NCBI RefSeq assembly: GCF_002959965.1
Contig: NZ_PREV01000027.1
Coordinates: 744,001 to 808,000, forward strand
DNA from: Microbulbifer pacificus
Lineage (GTDB): Bacteria > Pseudomonadota > Gammaproteobacteria > Pseudomonadales > Cellvibrionaceae
Direction of reading: 5' to 3'
Length of the DNA stretch: 64,000 nt
The position numbers and the translations under genes are program-made. The notes below the pieces were generated by a model. The model searched no databases. It was not told where the DNA came from and worked only from the letters and a program-made list of their open reading frames with translations. Positions 28,753-37,360 of this stretch are shown here, piece after piece. The first letter of the stretch is position 1. The number at the start of each line of letters is the position of its first letter.

Positions 28753-28880
28753 GGTGGCGGGAAAGCGCTGGGTACGGGTTTTCAGGACCGCTGTGAATAC
28801 GTCCCTGTACGCTGCGTCGCAAACATCCCTGTTTGCGACGCTCCTGAAAACCCGTACCCAGCGCTCTCCCTTCGATTCAC
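28753..28880 (+). repeat. Nested inverted repeat, copy A (forward orientation)
   Basis: A 24-bp perfect outer stem (28764-28787 with 28842-28865) encloses an 11-bp perfect inner hairpin (28814-28824 with 28831-28841; loop ATCCCT). The flanks GGTGGCGG on the left and TTCGATTCAC on the right match those of copies B-E. This is the best-formed full-length copy in the window. It sits between the convergent DUF502 and mnmC genes. Confidence 0.85.
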
Positions 28881-28894
28881 GTCCTGCGCTCTGA

Positions 28895-30940
28895 TCAGAG
28901 CGTTTCTTTGTTTTTTCCCAGGTTTCTGATTGCGAACCGCATCGGGTGCAGCGCTTTTACCAAATCCTCTGAAACAGGCATCACTTCTTTACTAACCCAA
29001 GCCGCTACTACCTCTGCAGCGAGCGGAGCGTAAGCAAATCCTCTTGAGCCCAGTCCGGCCAGTACGTACAGGTTTTGCTGGTATGGGGTGCGGTGGTTGA
29101 TCAATTGCTTGCGGTTTCTGCGCAAGCCGCCGTAGGTGTTTTCCAGTTGTTCCCAATCTGCCACCGGGCCTGCCATGGGCAGGTAGTCCGGGGTGGCGGC
29201 GCGCACAGCGACTCGGCCATTCAATTTCTGGTGCGCGAATGATTCGGCGATTTCGGGAAGCAGGTTGGTGAGCGTTTGCAGGTTTTCCCGGTGTTCCTCT
29301 TCGCGGATTTCGAGATCGGTCTGTTTCAGTTTGAAGGTAGCGCCGAAGCTGTGTTGCTGCGTTTTGTCGGTTCCCGAAACCGGTGCGGCCGGGGCGATGT
29401 AGCCCTCACCGCAGAGGGCAATTTTCAGGTTTTTCGAAGGCGCTGTGGCTTGGGCAAACGAGACTTGGCCGCGAATCGGCTGCAGGGGCAGTGGCGCGGT
29501 CTGCGGGAACTGGCGATTGAAATTGGCGCTGCACAGGATGACAGCGTCAAAGGTTTGCACGAGCTGTTCGCCTTGAGTTGTTGTTTCCACTTCCCAGGTT
29601 TCGCCGTTCGGCCAAATACTGGATACCGCTGTGTTGGGGTGGAACGTAATGTGCGGGTGTCGCAGCAGACTGTTGCACACCTGCTTCGGGCGTAGCCAGC
29701 CGGCACAGGGGAAGTAAAGACCGGGCATCGCGAGGTCGACGCCCGCGAGCTTACTCGCTTGCGCTGAGGTTACCGGTTGTGCGAGCAGGGCGTGCGCGCC
29801 CAGCGCCAAATGATCGACGACCTGCTGTTGCAGCTGTTGCTCCTTTTCCGTTTCCGCCAGTTGCAGCAGTCCATCGAAATGGATGGCATCGGAGCAGTGT
29901 GAGGCATAAAAGCGCTGGGCGAACTGCAGGGCGAGCAGGTTGAAGTCGCCGTTGGGGCCGGGTTTGGGGGAGAGCTTGGCGTAAAGGATGCCTTGGTCGT
30001 TGCCGGAGGCGCCGCTGCCGGGCTCGCCGCCCTGCTCGAACACGGTGACCTGGAAGTTACGTTCTGCCAGTGCATGCGCGGTGGCAGTGCCGGCAATGCC
30101 GGCGCCGATCACCGCGACGGTTTTGGGTGTATTGTCCGCTGCGTGTGGCAAGTGCCAGGGTGTTGCGCGGTGCGGTGTTTTTTCCCTTGGTATTTCCGGT
30201 ACCAATCGGCCGCGCAGCATTTCCCGTTTGTGACCGAAGCCCGGCACTTTTTCCAGGGCAAACCCAACCGCTTTTAAGCCCCGTTTGACAATGCCGGCAC
30301 AGGTAAAGGTGGCGAAGGTACTGTCTTTTGCGCTGAGATCAGCAATGGCGCTGAACAGGTCGTCGCTCCACATCTCCGGGTTTTTTGATGGCGCGAAGCC
30401 GTCCAGAAACCAGGCGTTGATCTGGCGGTCTCGCTCGGGGGCATCCAACTGTATCCGTTCAAAACCGCGGCTCGCCTCGTCGATGATCAGCGTAAGATGC
30501 ACGTTGCCGGTGAATTTCAGCCGGTGTACCCCTTTGGCCAGATAGGCTGGGTACTGGCTGACCAACTGTTCGCTGAATTCACTCAATTCGGGCCACAGCG
30601 CCAGGGCGCGGCGCAGGTCCTGCGGGGCGAGGGGGAATTTCTCCACGCTGACGAAATGCAGCTGTGCGCTCTTTGGGGCGGTCCGTATCCACAGTTGCCA
30701 GGCTGCGAGAAAATTGAGACCGGTACCGAAGCCGGTTTCGCCGATGGTAAAGGTGGTGTTATCGGTGAGATTCGCCCAGCGTTCGTTCAGGTGGTTGTGG
30801 TTGAGGAATACGTGGCGGGTTTCCTCGAGGCCGGAAGCGGTGGAGAAGTAGATGTCATCGAACGCCGAGGACACGGGCTGGCCGTTGTCCCTCCATTCGA
30901 GCTGCGCCAGTGTGACGGGTTTGTGTTCCTGTTCAGGCAT
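28895..30940 (-). CDS. mnmC: Bifunctional tRNA U34 modification enzyme MnmC
   Basis: Completes mnm5s2U34 in the wobble position of tRNA-Lys, -Glu and -Gln: a FAD-dependent domain removes the carboxymethyl group and a SAM-dependent domain methylates the aminomethyl. It is 681 residues. The N-terminal methyltransferase domain (about 1-245) shows GETGFGTGLNFLAAW near 68 and the catalytic DGFAPSKNPEMW. The C-terminal oxidoreductase begins with VAVIGAGIAGTATAHALAERNFQVTVFEQGGEPGSGASGNDQG near 273 and ends with the FAD-closing GLGSRGFAYAPLAAEV. Domain order is that of E. coli MnmC. It is the last gene of the reverse trmL-flavodoxin-mnmC run. Confidence 0.95.
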   Translation of the reverse strand: MPEQEHKPVTLAQLEWRDNGQPVSSAFDDIYFSTASGLEETRHVFLNHNHLNERWANLTDNTTFTIGETGFGTGLNFLAAWQLWIRTAPKSAQLHFVSVEKFPLAPQDLRRALALWPELSEFSEQLVSQYPAYLAKGVHRLKFTGNVHLTLIIDEASRGFERIQLDAPERDRQINAWFLDGFAPSKNPEMWSDDLFSAIADLSAKDSTFATFTCAGIVKRGLKAVGFALEKVPGFGHKREMLRGRLVPEIPREKTPHRATPWHLPHAADNTPKTVAVIGAGIAGTATAHALAERNFQVTVFEQGGEPGSGASGNDQGILYAKLSPKPGPNGDFNLLALQFAQRFYASHCSDAIHFDGLLQLAETEKEQQLQQQVVDHLALGAHALLAQPVTSAQASKLAGVDLAMPGLYFPCAGWLRPKQVCNSLLRHPHITFHPNTAVSSIWPNGETWEVETTTQGEQLVQTFDAVILCSANFNRQFPQTAPLPLQPIRGQVSFAQATAPSKNLKIALCGEGYIAPAAPVSGTDKTQQHSFGATFKLKQTDLEIREEEHRENLQTLTNLLPEIAESFAHQKLNGRVAVRAATPDYLPMAGPVADWEQLENTYGGLRRNRKQLINHRTPYQQNLYVLAGLGSRGFAYAPLAAEVVAAWVSKEVMPVSEDLVKALHPMRFAIRNLGKNKETL

Positions 30941-30952
30941 GGAGGCAGACGC

Positions 30953-31474
30953 TCAGCGCAGGCCGAATTCGCGCATGATCTGGGCACACCACCGATCAAG
31001 ACGCTCGTCGCTTTTATCGAATTCGTTTTCTTCGTCGAGGGCGAGCCCGACAAAGTGACGGCCGTCTGGTGTCAACCCTTTGGATTCCTCGAACTCATAT
31101 CCCTCCGCCGGCCAGTAACCGACAGCTTTGGCGCCGAGAGCGAGAACCTGAGCGTGCAGGTAGCCGAGGGCATCCTGATACCACTGGGGGTAGCCGGCCT
31201 GATCCCCGAGGCCATAAAGGGCCACTTTCTTATCCTCAAGATTGAGCACTGCTAACTGGTCCCAACAGTTTTCCCAGTCTTCCTGCAGCTCCCCGTAGTC
31301 CCAGGTGGGGATGCCGAGGATCAGAAAGTCGTACTCCTGCATCTGGGTGACGTCTTCATCGGCCACGTTGAGAATGTCTATCCACTCCTCGCCGATACGA
31401 TCGCGGATTTTTTCCGCCGCCATTTCGGTGTAACAGGTGCTGGAGCCGTAAAAAAGTCCGATTGGTGCGCGCAT
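30953..31474 (-). CDS. fldB: Flavodoxin, long-chain type (FldB-like)
   Basis: A 173-residue FMN-binding electron carrier. The phosphate-binding loop is [13 protein letters not shown] near residue 6, in which T-x-T-G-x-T of classical flavodoxins is varied. The isoalloxazine-binding loops are [19 protein letters not shown] and [18 protein letters not shown], the latter with the long-chain insertion around residues 115-140. The C-x-T-E loop resembles E. coli FldB. Flavodoxins reduce radical SAM and other enzymes; the immediate partner is not indicated. It starts 13 bp before mnmC on the same strand. Confidence 0.88.
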   Translation of the reverse strand: MRAPIGLFYGSSTCYTEMAAEKIRDRIGEEWIDILNVADEDVTQMQEYDFLILGIPTWDYGELQEDWENCWDQLAVLNLEDKKVALYGLGDQAGYPQWYQDALGYLHAQVLALGAKAVGYWPAEGYEFEESKGLTPDGRHFVGLALDEENEFDKSDERLDRWCAQIMREFGLR

Positions 31475-31556
31475 GGTGCTCGTTGTCAGGTTTCCGGGGG
31501 TGCGGCATCTGGTGCGGCACCTTCATTTCGTATTTTTGCGCTCTGTCCGAATTTGT

Positions 31557-32021
31557 TCAGACAGCGCCTTCATAGCCCAGCTGGCGCCAGGCCTCATAAA
31601 TCACAATTGCCGCTGCATTGGAGAGGTTAATGCTGCGGCTGTTGGCGCACATGGGGATACGCAACGTGTACTCGCTGCCGGTCATGGCCAGGAACTCCGC
31701 GGGCAGACCGCGGGTCTCGGGGCCGAAGACAATGGCGTCGCCGTCGCGGAACGCGATTTCCGAATGGGGACGAGCCCCTTTGGTGGACAGGGCCAGTATT
31801 CGCGCCGGTTGTTCGGATTTCACGAACGCCTGCCAGTCCCGGTGGCGCACCACGCGGCTGTATTCGGCGTAGTCGAGCCCGGCGCGACGCAGGCGTTTGT
31901 CGTCCATCTCGAAGCCGAGGGGCTCGATCAGGTGCAATTCGGCACCGGTGTTGGCGCACAGACGGATGATGTTGCCGGTGTTTGGGGCAATTTCCGGTTG
32001 ATAGAGCACGATTTTGAACAT
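31557..32021 (-). CDS. trmL: tRNA (cytidine(34)-2'-O)-methyltransferase TrmL
   Basis: Methylates the ribose of the wobble C or cmnm5U in the two tRNA-Leu isoacceptors. It is 154 residues, the usual size of this minimal SPOUT enzyme. The knot motifs are [50 protein letters not shown] and [28 protein letters not shown]; the last contains the SAM-pocket [12 protein letters not shown] signature of the TrmH superfamily. It lies upstream of the flavodoxin-mnmC pair, so three tRNA- or redox-linked genes may share a transcript. Confidence 0.95.
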   Translation of the reverse strand: MFKIVLYQPEIAPNTGNIIRLCANTGAELHLIEPLGFEMDDKRLRRAGLDYAEYSRVVRHRDWQAFVKSEQPARILALSTKGARPHSEIAFRDGDAIVFGPETRGLPAEFLAMTGSEYTLRIPMCANSRSINLSNAAAIVIYEAWRQLGYEGAV

Positions 32022-32070
32022 GACTGCCGCAAGGATTAATGCTTAATGCCGAATGGACCGGCGAAGATGC

Positions 32071-32203
32071 TTCACGTGAAGGTGACGATATCGGGCATAA
32101 CCTTGTGAGACCTGCACCGCCATGAATGGGTTGAGGTGGGCGACGAGCCCGTGTCTCACAAGGTTATGCCCGGTAGCGGCACCGCCACTGAACTCGTTCA
32201 GTG
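32071..32203. repeat. Intergenic cluster of three palindromes
   Basis: Three perfect dyads lie in a row: TTCACGTGAA (32071-32080); a 19-bp stem at 32092-32110 with 32154-32172 (CGGGCATAACCTTGTGAGA and its complement) holding an inner GGGC/GCCC hairpin; and CACTGAAC/GTTCAGTG at 32186-32203. They lie between trmL and the ACT-domain gene, both on the reverse strand. No U tract marks them as simple terminators. Confidence 0.75.
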
Positions 32204-32226
32204 GGATGAAGCCGAAAGGGCGGGGA

Positions 32227-32757
32227 TTATAACGCGGAGGAGGTCTCTTCGCAGTCGATCTCGACTCCAAGTTCGTCGGCGATCTCGTCCAGTTCATCGT
32301 GCAGGCCGTCAATGTTGACGTCTTCCGCCACACTGATGGTGCACTCGGCGGTGAACAGGGGTTCACCGCTCCAGGGGGTGCTGCCGTAGCGGGTATCGAG
32401 GGTTTCCACATTGATCCGGCGGGCGGCTAGCGCGCGGGAGATTTCCTTGACGATCCCGGGGCGGTCATTGCCCACGAGCTTGAGTTGCAGGGTCTGGCGC
32501 CCCTCTGCAGCGACCGCGAGCGCGTCTTCCACCTGCAGTTTGAAGTCTGCACCGGCCAGTCCTTTCAGCGCATCCTTGAGCCGTGCGCTATCTTCCGTGG
32601 CCACGCTGACCCGCAATATGCCGGCGAATTTACCGGCGAAGTGGGCCATGCGGCTGTCTTCCCAGTTTCCGCCATTTTCTGCCACCGCGGCGGAGAGCAT
32701 TTCCACTACACCGGGTTTATCGTCGCTGATGATGGAGATGACGAGGTGTTGTTGCAT
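32227..32757 (-). CDS. Double-ACT-domain protein (GcvR-like)
   Basis: A 176-residue cytosolic protein of two ACT domains and no DNA-binding domain, as in GcvR, the co-repressor of the glycine cleavage operon. The first ACT begins HLVISIISDDKPGVVEMLSAAVAENGGNWEDSRMAHFAGKFAG and the second TLQLKLVGNDRPGIVKEISRALAARRINVETLDTRYG, each with the D-x-PG turn of the ACT fold. The C-terminus is acidic. ATG 32757 follows AAGGAT. Amino-acid binding is likely from the ACT fold, but the ligand and partner are not shown here and gcv genes are not in the window. Confidence 0.85.
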   Translation of the reverse strand: MQQHLVISIISDDKPGVVEMLSAAVAENGGNWEDSRMAHFAGKFAGILRVSVATEDSARLKDALKGLAGADFKLQVEDALAVAAEGRQTLQLKLVGNDRPGIVKEISRALAARRINVETLDTRYGSTPWSGEPLFTAECTISVAEDVNIDGLHDELDEIADELGVEIDCEETSSAL

Positions 32758-32968
32758 GGGGATATCCTTATTGGTGCTGCTGAAATGCGGTGTCGGAGGG
32801 CCGATACCGCCTTGCTGTGCTGAATTGTAGCCAGTGCGGCGCGAGGTGGGCAAAGTTCTCACCGGGAACCACGGGTGGTGGAAGGAGTCTTTACAAGCGC
32901 GGGTGGGAAGTGTTGAATCCCCGGTCGAGGAAAATAATTCCAAGTCAGCTCTCAAAAGGAGAAACTCG

Positions 32969-33784
32969 ATGATAGTTCCGAACAAGGTTGCACACTGGCT
33001 GGCGGGTCTGGCCTGCGCGGCATCTTTTGCTGGATCGGTTCAGGCGGATGCGCTGCAGGACGCGATCAAAGGGGATCAGCGCACGCCAGCTTACGCTGAG
33101 CGGGACAAGTATCGCCATCCGGCGGAGACGCTGACGTTTTTCCAGCTGAAGCCGGAGATGACCGTGGTCGAGATCTGGCCGGGCGGCGGCTGGTATACCG
33201 AGATCCTGGCGCCAATGCTGAAGGAGAAGGGTACGCTGTATGCGGCACATTTCCCGAAGGATACGGATGTCGGTTATTTCAAGCGTTCGCGCGAGGGCTT
33301 TGAGAAGCTGTTGTCTGAGGACGATATCTACAGTGCGGTGAAACTGACGGAGTTCGCCCCGGGCGGCGACAGTGAGATTGCACCGGAAGGTTCTGCGGAT
33401 GCGGTGGTGACGTTCCGCAATGTGCACAACTGGATGGGAGGCAACAATGAGCAGAGGGCATTCAAGGCCTTTTTCAAGGCCTTGAAGCCGGGTGGTGTGC
33501 TGGGTGTGGTGGAGCACCGGGCCAAGCCGGGCACGAGCCGTGAGGATATGGGCAAGAGCGGTTATGTAACCCAGGACTATGTGATTGAACTGGCGAAAAA
33601 TGCGGGTTTTGTGCTTGAGGAGTCCAGTGAGATCAATGCGAATCCCAAGGATTCCGCGGATCATCCAAAAGGTGTCTGGACCCTGCCGCCGTCTCTGCGA
33701 CTTGGCGATGAGGACAAGGATAAGTACCTGGCAATTGGTGAAAGTGACCGTATGACTTTGCGGTTCCGTAAGCCGAAGTCCTGA
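32969..33784 (+). CDS. Exported SAM-methyltransferase-like protein
   Basis: A 271-residue protein with a Rossmann methyltransferase domain (COG4798-type predicted methyltransferase). A signal peptide covers about residues 1-25 (GLACAASFAGSVQADA). The mature part includes VVEIWPGGGWYTEILAPMLKEKGTLYAAHFPKD, motif I in the form E-x-x-P-G-G-G-W-Y, then VTFRNVHNWMG, and the Pro-rich GGVLGVVEHRAKPGTSR of motif IV-V. SAM is not known to reach the periplasm, so either the export signal is misread, or the domain binds another ligand outside the cytosol. AAAAGGAG precedes ATG 32969. Confidence 0.85.
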   Translation: MIVPNKVAHWLAGLACAASFAGSVQADALQDAIKGDQRTPAYAERDKYRHPAETLTFFQLKPEMTVVEIWPGGGWYTEILAPMLKEKGTLYAAHFPKDTDVGYFKRSREGFEKLLSEDDIYSAVKLTEFAPGGDSEIAPEGSADAVVTFRNVHNWMGGNNEQRAFKAFFKALKPGGVLGVVEHRAKPGTSREDMGKSGYVTQDYVIELAKNAGFVLEESSEINANPKDSADHPKGVWTLPPSLRLGDEDKDKYLAIGESDRMTLRFRKPKS

Positions 33785-33805
33785 TATTTCTCTTGCTTCC
33801 ATACC

Positions 33806-33837
33806 GAAAATGCCCCGGAATTTCCGGGGCATTTTTG
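33806..33837 (+). terminator. Rho-independent terminator after the exported methyltransferase gene
   Basis: Stem AATGCCCCGGA with its complement (33809-33833), loop ATT, then five T residues. The left A residues also permit reverse-strand function. Confidence 0.9.
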
Positions 33838-33851
33838 TTGGCAGTTCTATA

Positions 33852-33896
33852 GAATTTCTGTGGCGGTCGAGCGCTGGGTATCGGTTTTCGATTCAC
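33852..33896 (+). repeat. Nested inverted repeat, copy B (internally deleted)
   Basis: Keeps the family's left flank (TTTCTGTGGCGG) and left outer arm (AGCGCTGGGTATCGGTTTT), then runs straight into the right flank (CGATTCAC). The inner hairpin and right arm are missing. It lies between the methyltransferase-like gene and yheU. Confidence 0.75.
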
Positions 33897-33946
33897 ACTA
33901 CGTGCTTCGTTAGCGCTCCCGTTGTTTGAGCATATGAGTGTTTGAA

Positions 33947-34177
33947 ATGATCATTCCCCATCACCAGCTAGACCCGGAAACCCTGCAAAACCTGTTGGAG
34001 GAATATGCCACTCGCGATGGCACCGACTACGGTGAGCAGGAAGTGAGTCTTGAAAGCAAAGTCGCCAGTCTGCGTCGGCAACTCGAGAAAAAAACCGTGG
34101 TTATCTGGTTTGAGCCGGGAGAGGAGTCGGTGAATCTGATCCTCGCGGAAGACATTCCCGGGGATGGTGATTACTGA
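33947..34177 (+). CDS. yheU: UPF0270 family protein YheU
   Basis: A 76-residue protein of the UPF0270 family, with the family opening MIIPHHQLDPETLQNLLEEYATRDGTDYGEQEVSLESKVASLRRQL close to E. coli YheU. It has one winged-type helical fold and no known function. ATG 33947 gives the family N-terminus; an ATG nine bases upstream is in frame. Its stop overlaps the next gene (TGATG), so the alpha/beta hydrolase gene is translationally coupled. Confidence 0.93.
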   Translation: MIIPHHQLDPETLQNLLEEYATRDGTDYGEQEVSLESKVASLRRQLEKKTVVIWFEPGEESVNLILAEDIPGDGDY

Positions 34178-34833
34178 TGACCGATATGGACGGCTGGCTG
34201 GTTGATCCGTCGCGGGGAATCCATAGAGGCTGGTTCCTGTTCGCCCACGGCGCGGGGGCGCCGATGGACAGTGATTTTATGCAGGCACAGGCGGAGATGC
34301 TGGCGGCGCAGGGCATGGGGGTAATCCGGTTTGAGTTCCCGTATATGGCGGAGCGGCGGGAGACGGGCAGGCGCAGACCACCGAGCAGGATAGAGGTATT
34401 GCTCGAGGATTTTCAGGCACAGATCGATCGTTTTGGTGAGATTTTCCCAGGCGAACGGTTGTTTATCGGTGGCAAGTCCATGGGGGGACGGGTGGCGAGT
34501 ATGTTGGCGGGGCAGAATTATCGGGCCGGAAAGGTGGCCGGGGTGGTGTGCCTTGGGTATCCGTTTCATCCGCCCGGCAAGCCGGAGAGCTTACGAACAG
34601 CGCACCTGGAGTGCCTGGAGAGTCCTGCGTTGATTGTGCAGGGGACTCGCGACAAGTTGGGGAATCGAGAGGAGGTGGAGAGTTATACGCTTTCGCCTGT
34701 GATTGACGTGCAGTGGCTTGACGATGGCGACCACGATTTCAATCCGCGCAAAGCCAGCGGCTGGACCCAACAGCAACACTGGCAATCGGCGGCAGACAGA
34801 GCAGCGGCGTTTATGCGCGTTGCAGAATCGTGA
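34177..34833 (+). CDS. Alpha/beta hydrolase, KANL3/Tex30-type
   Basis: A 218-residue alpha/beta-hydrolase of the dienelactone-hydrolase-like group seen next to yheU. The catalytic triad is readable: Ser in GKSMGGRVAS near residue 102 (GxSxG), Asp in QGTRDKLG near 156 and His in DGDHDF near 187. The segment LFAHGAGAPMDSDFM carries the oxyanion hole. No signal peptide is present. Its last 23 bases overlap the end of the convergent ABM-domain gene. Substrate unknown. Confidence 0.88.
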   Translation: MTDMDGWLVDPSRGIHRGWFLFAHGAGAPMDSDFMQAQAEMLAAQGMGVIRFEFPYMAERRETGRRRPPSRIEVLLEDFQAQIDRFGEIFPGERLFIGGKSMGGRVASMLAGQNYRAGKVAGVVCLGYPFHPPGKPESLRTAHLECLESPALIVQGTRDKLGNREEVESYTLSPVIDVQWLDDGDHDFNPRKASGWTQQQHWQSAADRAAAFMRVAES

Positions 34834-35095
34834 TGCGTTCCTCGTGCGCGAGCATGGGGGCGAGCTGGGACATCTGTTCACGGCGCTGCTCGCTGTTGTA
34901 CCACTGTTGCCAGTGCAGTACCGATTTCCATTGGGAGAGGGTAAAGCGGCGCCTGGGGTTGTCGAGTTCGGTGTAGGTGTGGCCGTCGACGAAACCGTCG
35001 GTCTGGTAGGCGTTGGTCAGCAACTGGCGCGCAGCCTCCTCGTAGGTCGCTTCCAGATCTTCTGCAATTTCCCGCTCGATCAATACGTAAATCAT
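34811..35095 (-). CDS. Antibiotic-biosynthesis-monooxygenase-like (ABM) domain protein, 94 aa
   Basis: A compact ferredoxin-like dimer-fold protein. The opening MIYVLIEREIAEDLEATYEEAARQLL and the pattern RFTLSQWKSVLHWQQWYNSEQRREQM match the ABM family. Members include quinol monooxygenases and haem degraders (IsdG), but many only share the fold. The active-site Asn/Trp pattern of IsdG is not obvious, so no enzyme activity is assigned. It ends inside the 3' end of the opposing alpha/beta-hydrolase gene. Confidence 0.8.
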   Translation of the reverse strand: MIYVLIEREIAEDLEATYEEAARQLLTNAYQTDGFVDGHTYTELDNPRRRFTLSQWKSVLHWQQWYNSEQRREQMSQLAPMLAHEERITILQRA

Positions 35096-35251
35096 CGGTG
35101 TTCGTGATCCTCAACCGTACGCCGTTGTGGCGATTCCATACCCTGCAGTCTAGTCTTTTTCGGTGTCGACTGACGAGCCGTCTGTGGGTGCTATCCTGCC
35201 CGGTCAGTCTTTATAGGTGACGCGCCCTGTCAAATCTCCGACAATAGCCCG

Positions 35252-35491
35252 ATGAAATCACACCACACCCTTGATGCCCGCGGCCTTTTGTGTCCGGAAC
35301 CTGTCATGATGCTTCACTCTGCAGTACGCAAGGTCGCTGCGGGAGAAGTGCTGCAGATGTTCGCCACCGATCCGTCTACCCAGAGGGATGTCCCCAAGTT
35401 CTGTCAGTTTCTCGGCTATGAGCTGGTGCAGCATCTGGAAGAAAATGATGAGTTTGTTTACTGGATCAAGAAAGCTGAGGATTCGGCGTAG
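35252..35491 (+). CDS. tusA: Sulfur carrier protein TusA
   Basis: Accepts persulfide sulfur from IscS and passes it to the TusBCD/MnmA relay for 2-thiolation of U34 in tRNA. The 79-residue sequence has the family signature DARGLLCPEPVMML with the active-site cysteine at about residue 14 in CPEP, and FATDPSTQRDVPKFCQFLGYEL. The product connects with MnmC, encoded elsewhere in the window, through the same wobble base. It stands alone on the forward strand. Confidence 0.95.
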   Translation: MKSHHTLDARGLLCPEPVMMLHSAVRKVAAGEVLQMFATDPSTQRDVPKFCQFLGYELVQHLEENDEFVYWIKKAEDSA

Positions 35492-35574
35492 CAACAATTG
35501 TCAGAAGCAGTTTCGCAGTTACAGCAAGGGCGACCACGGGTCGCCCTTGTCTTGTCTGGAATTGAGGGAAGTAT

Positions 35575-36261
35575 TCAGGGCGATGTGACAAGCGCCGCGA
35601 TCGCAGCCAGGGCCTCCGGATCCTCGGATTTGATCTTGTTGGCGATGTGGTGTTGGAAGAAGTAGCGGAAACATTCCGACTCCTGGGCCGGGTACAGGCA
35701 AGTGTCCCCGGGGAGAACCGGTGTGGTTTCCACACTGCTGTGATCAATCAGCATGCCGTGGATCTCTCCGCTGGCGAACAGCCGCCAGCTCACGACTTCG
35801 GAAAGGGTCAGGTTTTCCCGGTCTGCATCCATAAATACCGCGTGGGTACCAATGGTGTCGGGGATCTCCTGCACAACCTCGTCCGCCTGATTGCTTTCGA
35901 ACTCGAAGTATTCCGCCGCAGTCTCCAGCTCGACGATTTTGTGGATGGGGGGCTCGTGGAAAATTTCCTCGATACCCGGGTCATAGTAGCCTTCAAACCG
36001 GCCATCCAGGGGGTCCTGGATATCCGGGCAGGCCGTTATGGCGTTCAACCAGGGAACCAGTCCGACCACCTCTCCGTTGGCGCGCAGGCCCCAGCAAAGG
36101 ATTTTCAGACTGTAGAGATCAGTTCCACTGGAATTGTTGGAGTAGAGCATTTCCAAGCCATCCAGCTCCGGAGATAAGCGGATAAACCGCCGACTCTCAG
36201 AAGTTTCGATAGGCTTGCCGGTGAAGAGGTCAACCACGTTGCTGTTGCGGTGGTCGGTCAT
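35575..36261 (-). CDS. Hypothetical protein, 228 aa
   Basis: An acidic cytosolic protein with no signal peptide or span. The N-terminus (NVVDLFTGKPI) resembles short tails on many uncharacterised gammaproteobacterial proteins. Two domains can be guessed: an N-terminal half with LYSLKILCWGLRANGEVVGLVPWLNAI and a C-terminal half with repeating LTLSEVVSWRLFASGEIHGMLIDHS, both holding W-x-L-(R/F)-A-(N/S)-GE-(V/I)-x-G-(L/M), a possible internal duplication. AAGGAGGTG precedes the ATG. Function unknown. Confidence 0.8.
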   Translation of the reverse strand: MTDHRNSNVVDLFTGKPIETSESRRFIRLSPELDGLEMLYSNNSSGTDLYSLKILCWGLRANGEVVGLVPWLNAITACPDIQDPLDGRFEGYYDPGIEEIFHEPPIHKIVELETAAEYFEFESNQADEVVQEIPDTIGTHAVFMDADRENLTLSEVVSWRLFASGEIHGMLIDHSSVETTPVLPGDTCLYPAQESECFRYFFQHHIANKIKSEDPEALAAIAALVTSP

Positions 36262-36796
36262 AGTGCACCTCCTTGCAGGGCCGGTAGTAGGGCGGGAAGG
36301 TCTTGTACTACTTATCAAGTGCAACCGGCGTAGAGATACCGAGCGAAGGTCGGGCGACCAATCGCCGAATCCTGACTCCGGGAGCGCTTTTTTGCCTCCC
36401 TGGGAAGCCGGTACCGCAACCGAAAACAACCACTCAAAGCCCTCAAAATGATTGCACTGAGCGGCAGCAGGTTTCCGGTATCCCTATGTTCAAAGGTATA
36501 TTCTGATCCGCGGAAATACAACCGGCGGACGCAGGTTCTTTGCCTCGATTTTCCTCCTTTCATCAACCTGTAAAGATGAGTGCTGGTGGGGGCTGGACGA
36601 ATCGTCACCCACCGCGGTGAATGGCTCCCGTAGAGACGGCCTTGATCCGACAGCGCTCGCTGTTATAGTCCGCGCCTAATTTGATAGTAAGTACCGATTT
36701 CAGGCACAGGTTCGGGAGCCGCTGTTGTCACACCTTTCGCCAGCTGCCATTCAAGGTCAGCAAATTTCATACCACTCCGCAACACCGGGTGCCAAT
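36262..36796. other. Intergenic region upstream of epmC
   Basis: About 530 bp in which I support no gene. Short open frames occur but lack ribosome sites. The probable promoter of the epmC run lies near its right end (36642-36669). Confidence 0.5.
36642..36669 (+). promoter_or_regulatory. Probable sigma-70 promoter of the epmC operon
   Basis: TTGATC (36642-36647), a 16-bp spacer and TATAGT (36664-36669), followed by a GC-rich CCGCGCC discriminator. Assigned by eye; no transcript start is known. Confidence 0.5.
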
Positions 36797-37360
36797 ATGC
36801 GCCCGGCGCATGGGGTGACTGTGGCTGAGCGGATAGTCACCGTGTTCAATTCCTGTTTTTCTTCACCGGCGGGGTTGAATACCCGTCTCGCCGGTGGCTT
36901 CGAGGAGCCTTACTATCGCCCCGCATCTACTGATGGGGTCTCCTGGCACCAGGTGGAGTTCACCCGCGATTACCCCGCCAGCGCCCTGCACGAGGCCGCA
37001 CATTGGTGTGTCGCCGGCGCCGCGCGCCGGCAGCTGCCGGACTACGGGTACTGGTATGCACCGGATGGGCGGAACTCCGAGCAGCAGGCGGAGTTCGAGC
37101 GGGTGGAAGTGAAACCGCAGGCCCTGGAGTGGGTTTTTGCCCGCGCCTGCGGCCTCAAGTTCCGCGTCAGTGCCGATAACCTTGGCGCCGGTCTCGGTCC
37201 CAGTGAGACGTTCAGGCGCGATATCTGGCAGCAGGTACAGCGTTACTGCTGTGAAGGGGTAAATCCTCGTGCCGGGCAGTTTGCTCGCGCACTCGCCAGC
37301 GCCTTCGCGCGTCCCGACCCCTTACAGCCGCAACACTACCGGCTGGAGGAGCTGGGGTGA
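36797..37360 (+). CDS. epmC: Elongation factor P hydroxylase EpmC
   Basis: Hydroxylates beta-lysyl-Lys34 of EF-P, the last step after EpmB and EpmA. About 187 residues, close to E. coli YfcM. The metal-binding HEAAHW lies near residue 65, followed by RQLPDYGYWYAPDGRNSEQQAEFERVEVKPQALEWVF and CGLKFRVSADNL, as in the family. ATG 36797 gives the family N-terminus (TVAERIVTVFNSCF); a TTG at 36725 in frame adds 24 residues. It overlaps the downstream exonuclease gene by four bases (GTGA). Confidence 0.93.
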   Translation: MRPAHGVTVAERIVTVFNSCFSSPAGLNTRLAGGFEEPYYRPASTDGVSWHQVEFTRDYPASALHEAAHWCVAGAARRQLPDYGYWYAPDGRNSEQQAEFERVEVKPQALEWVFARACGLKFRVSADNLGAGLGPSETFRRDIWQQVQRYCCEGVNPRAGQFARALASAFARPDPLQPQHYRLEELG

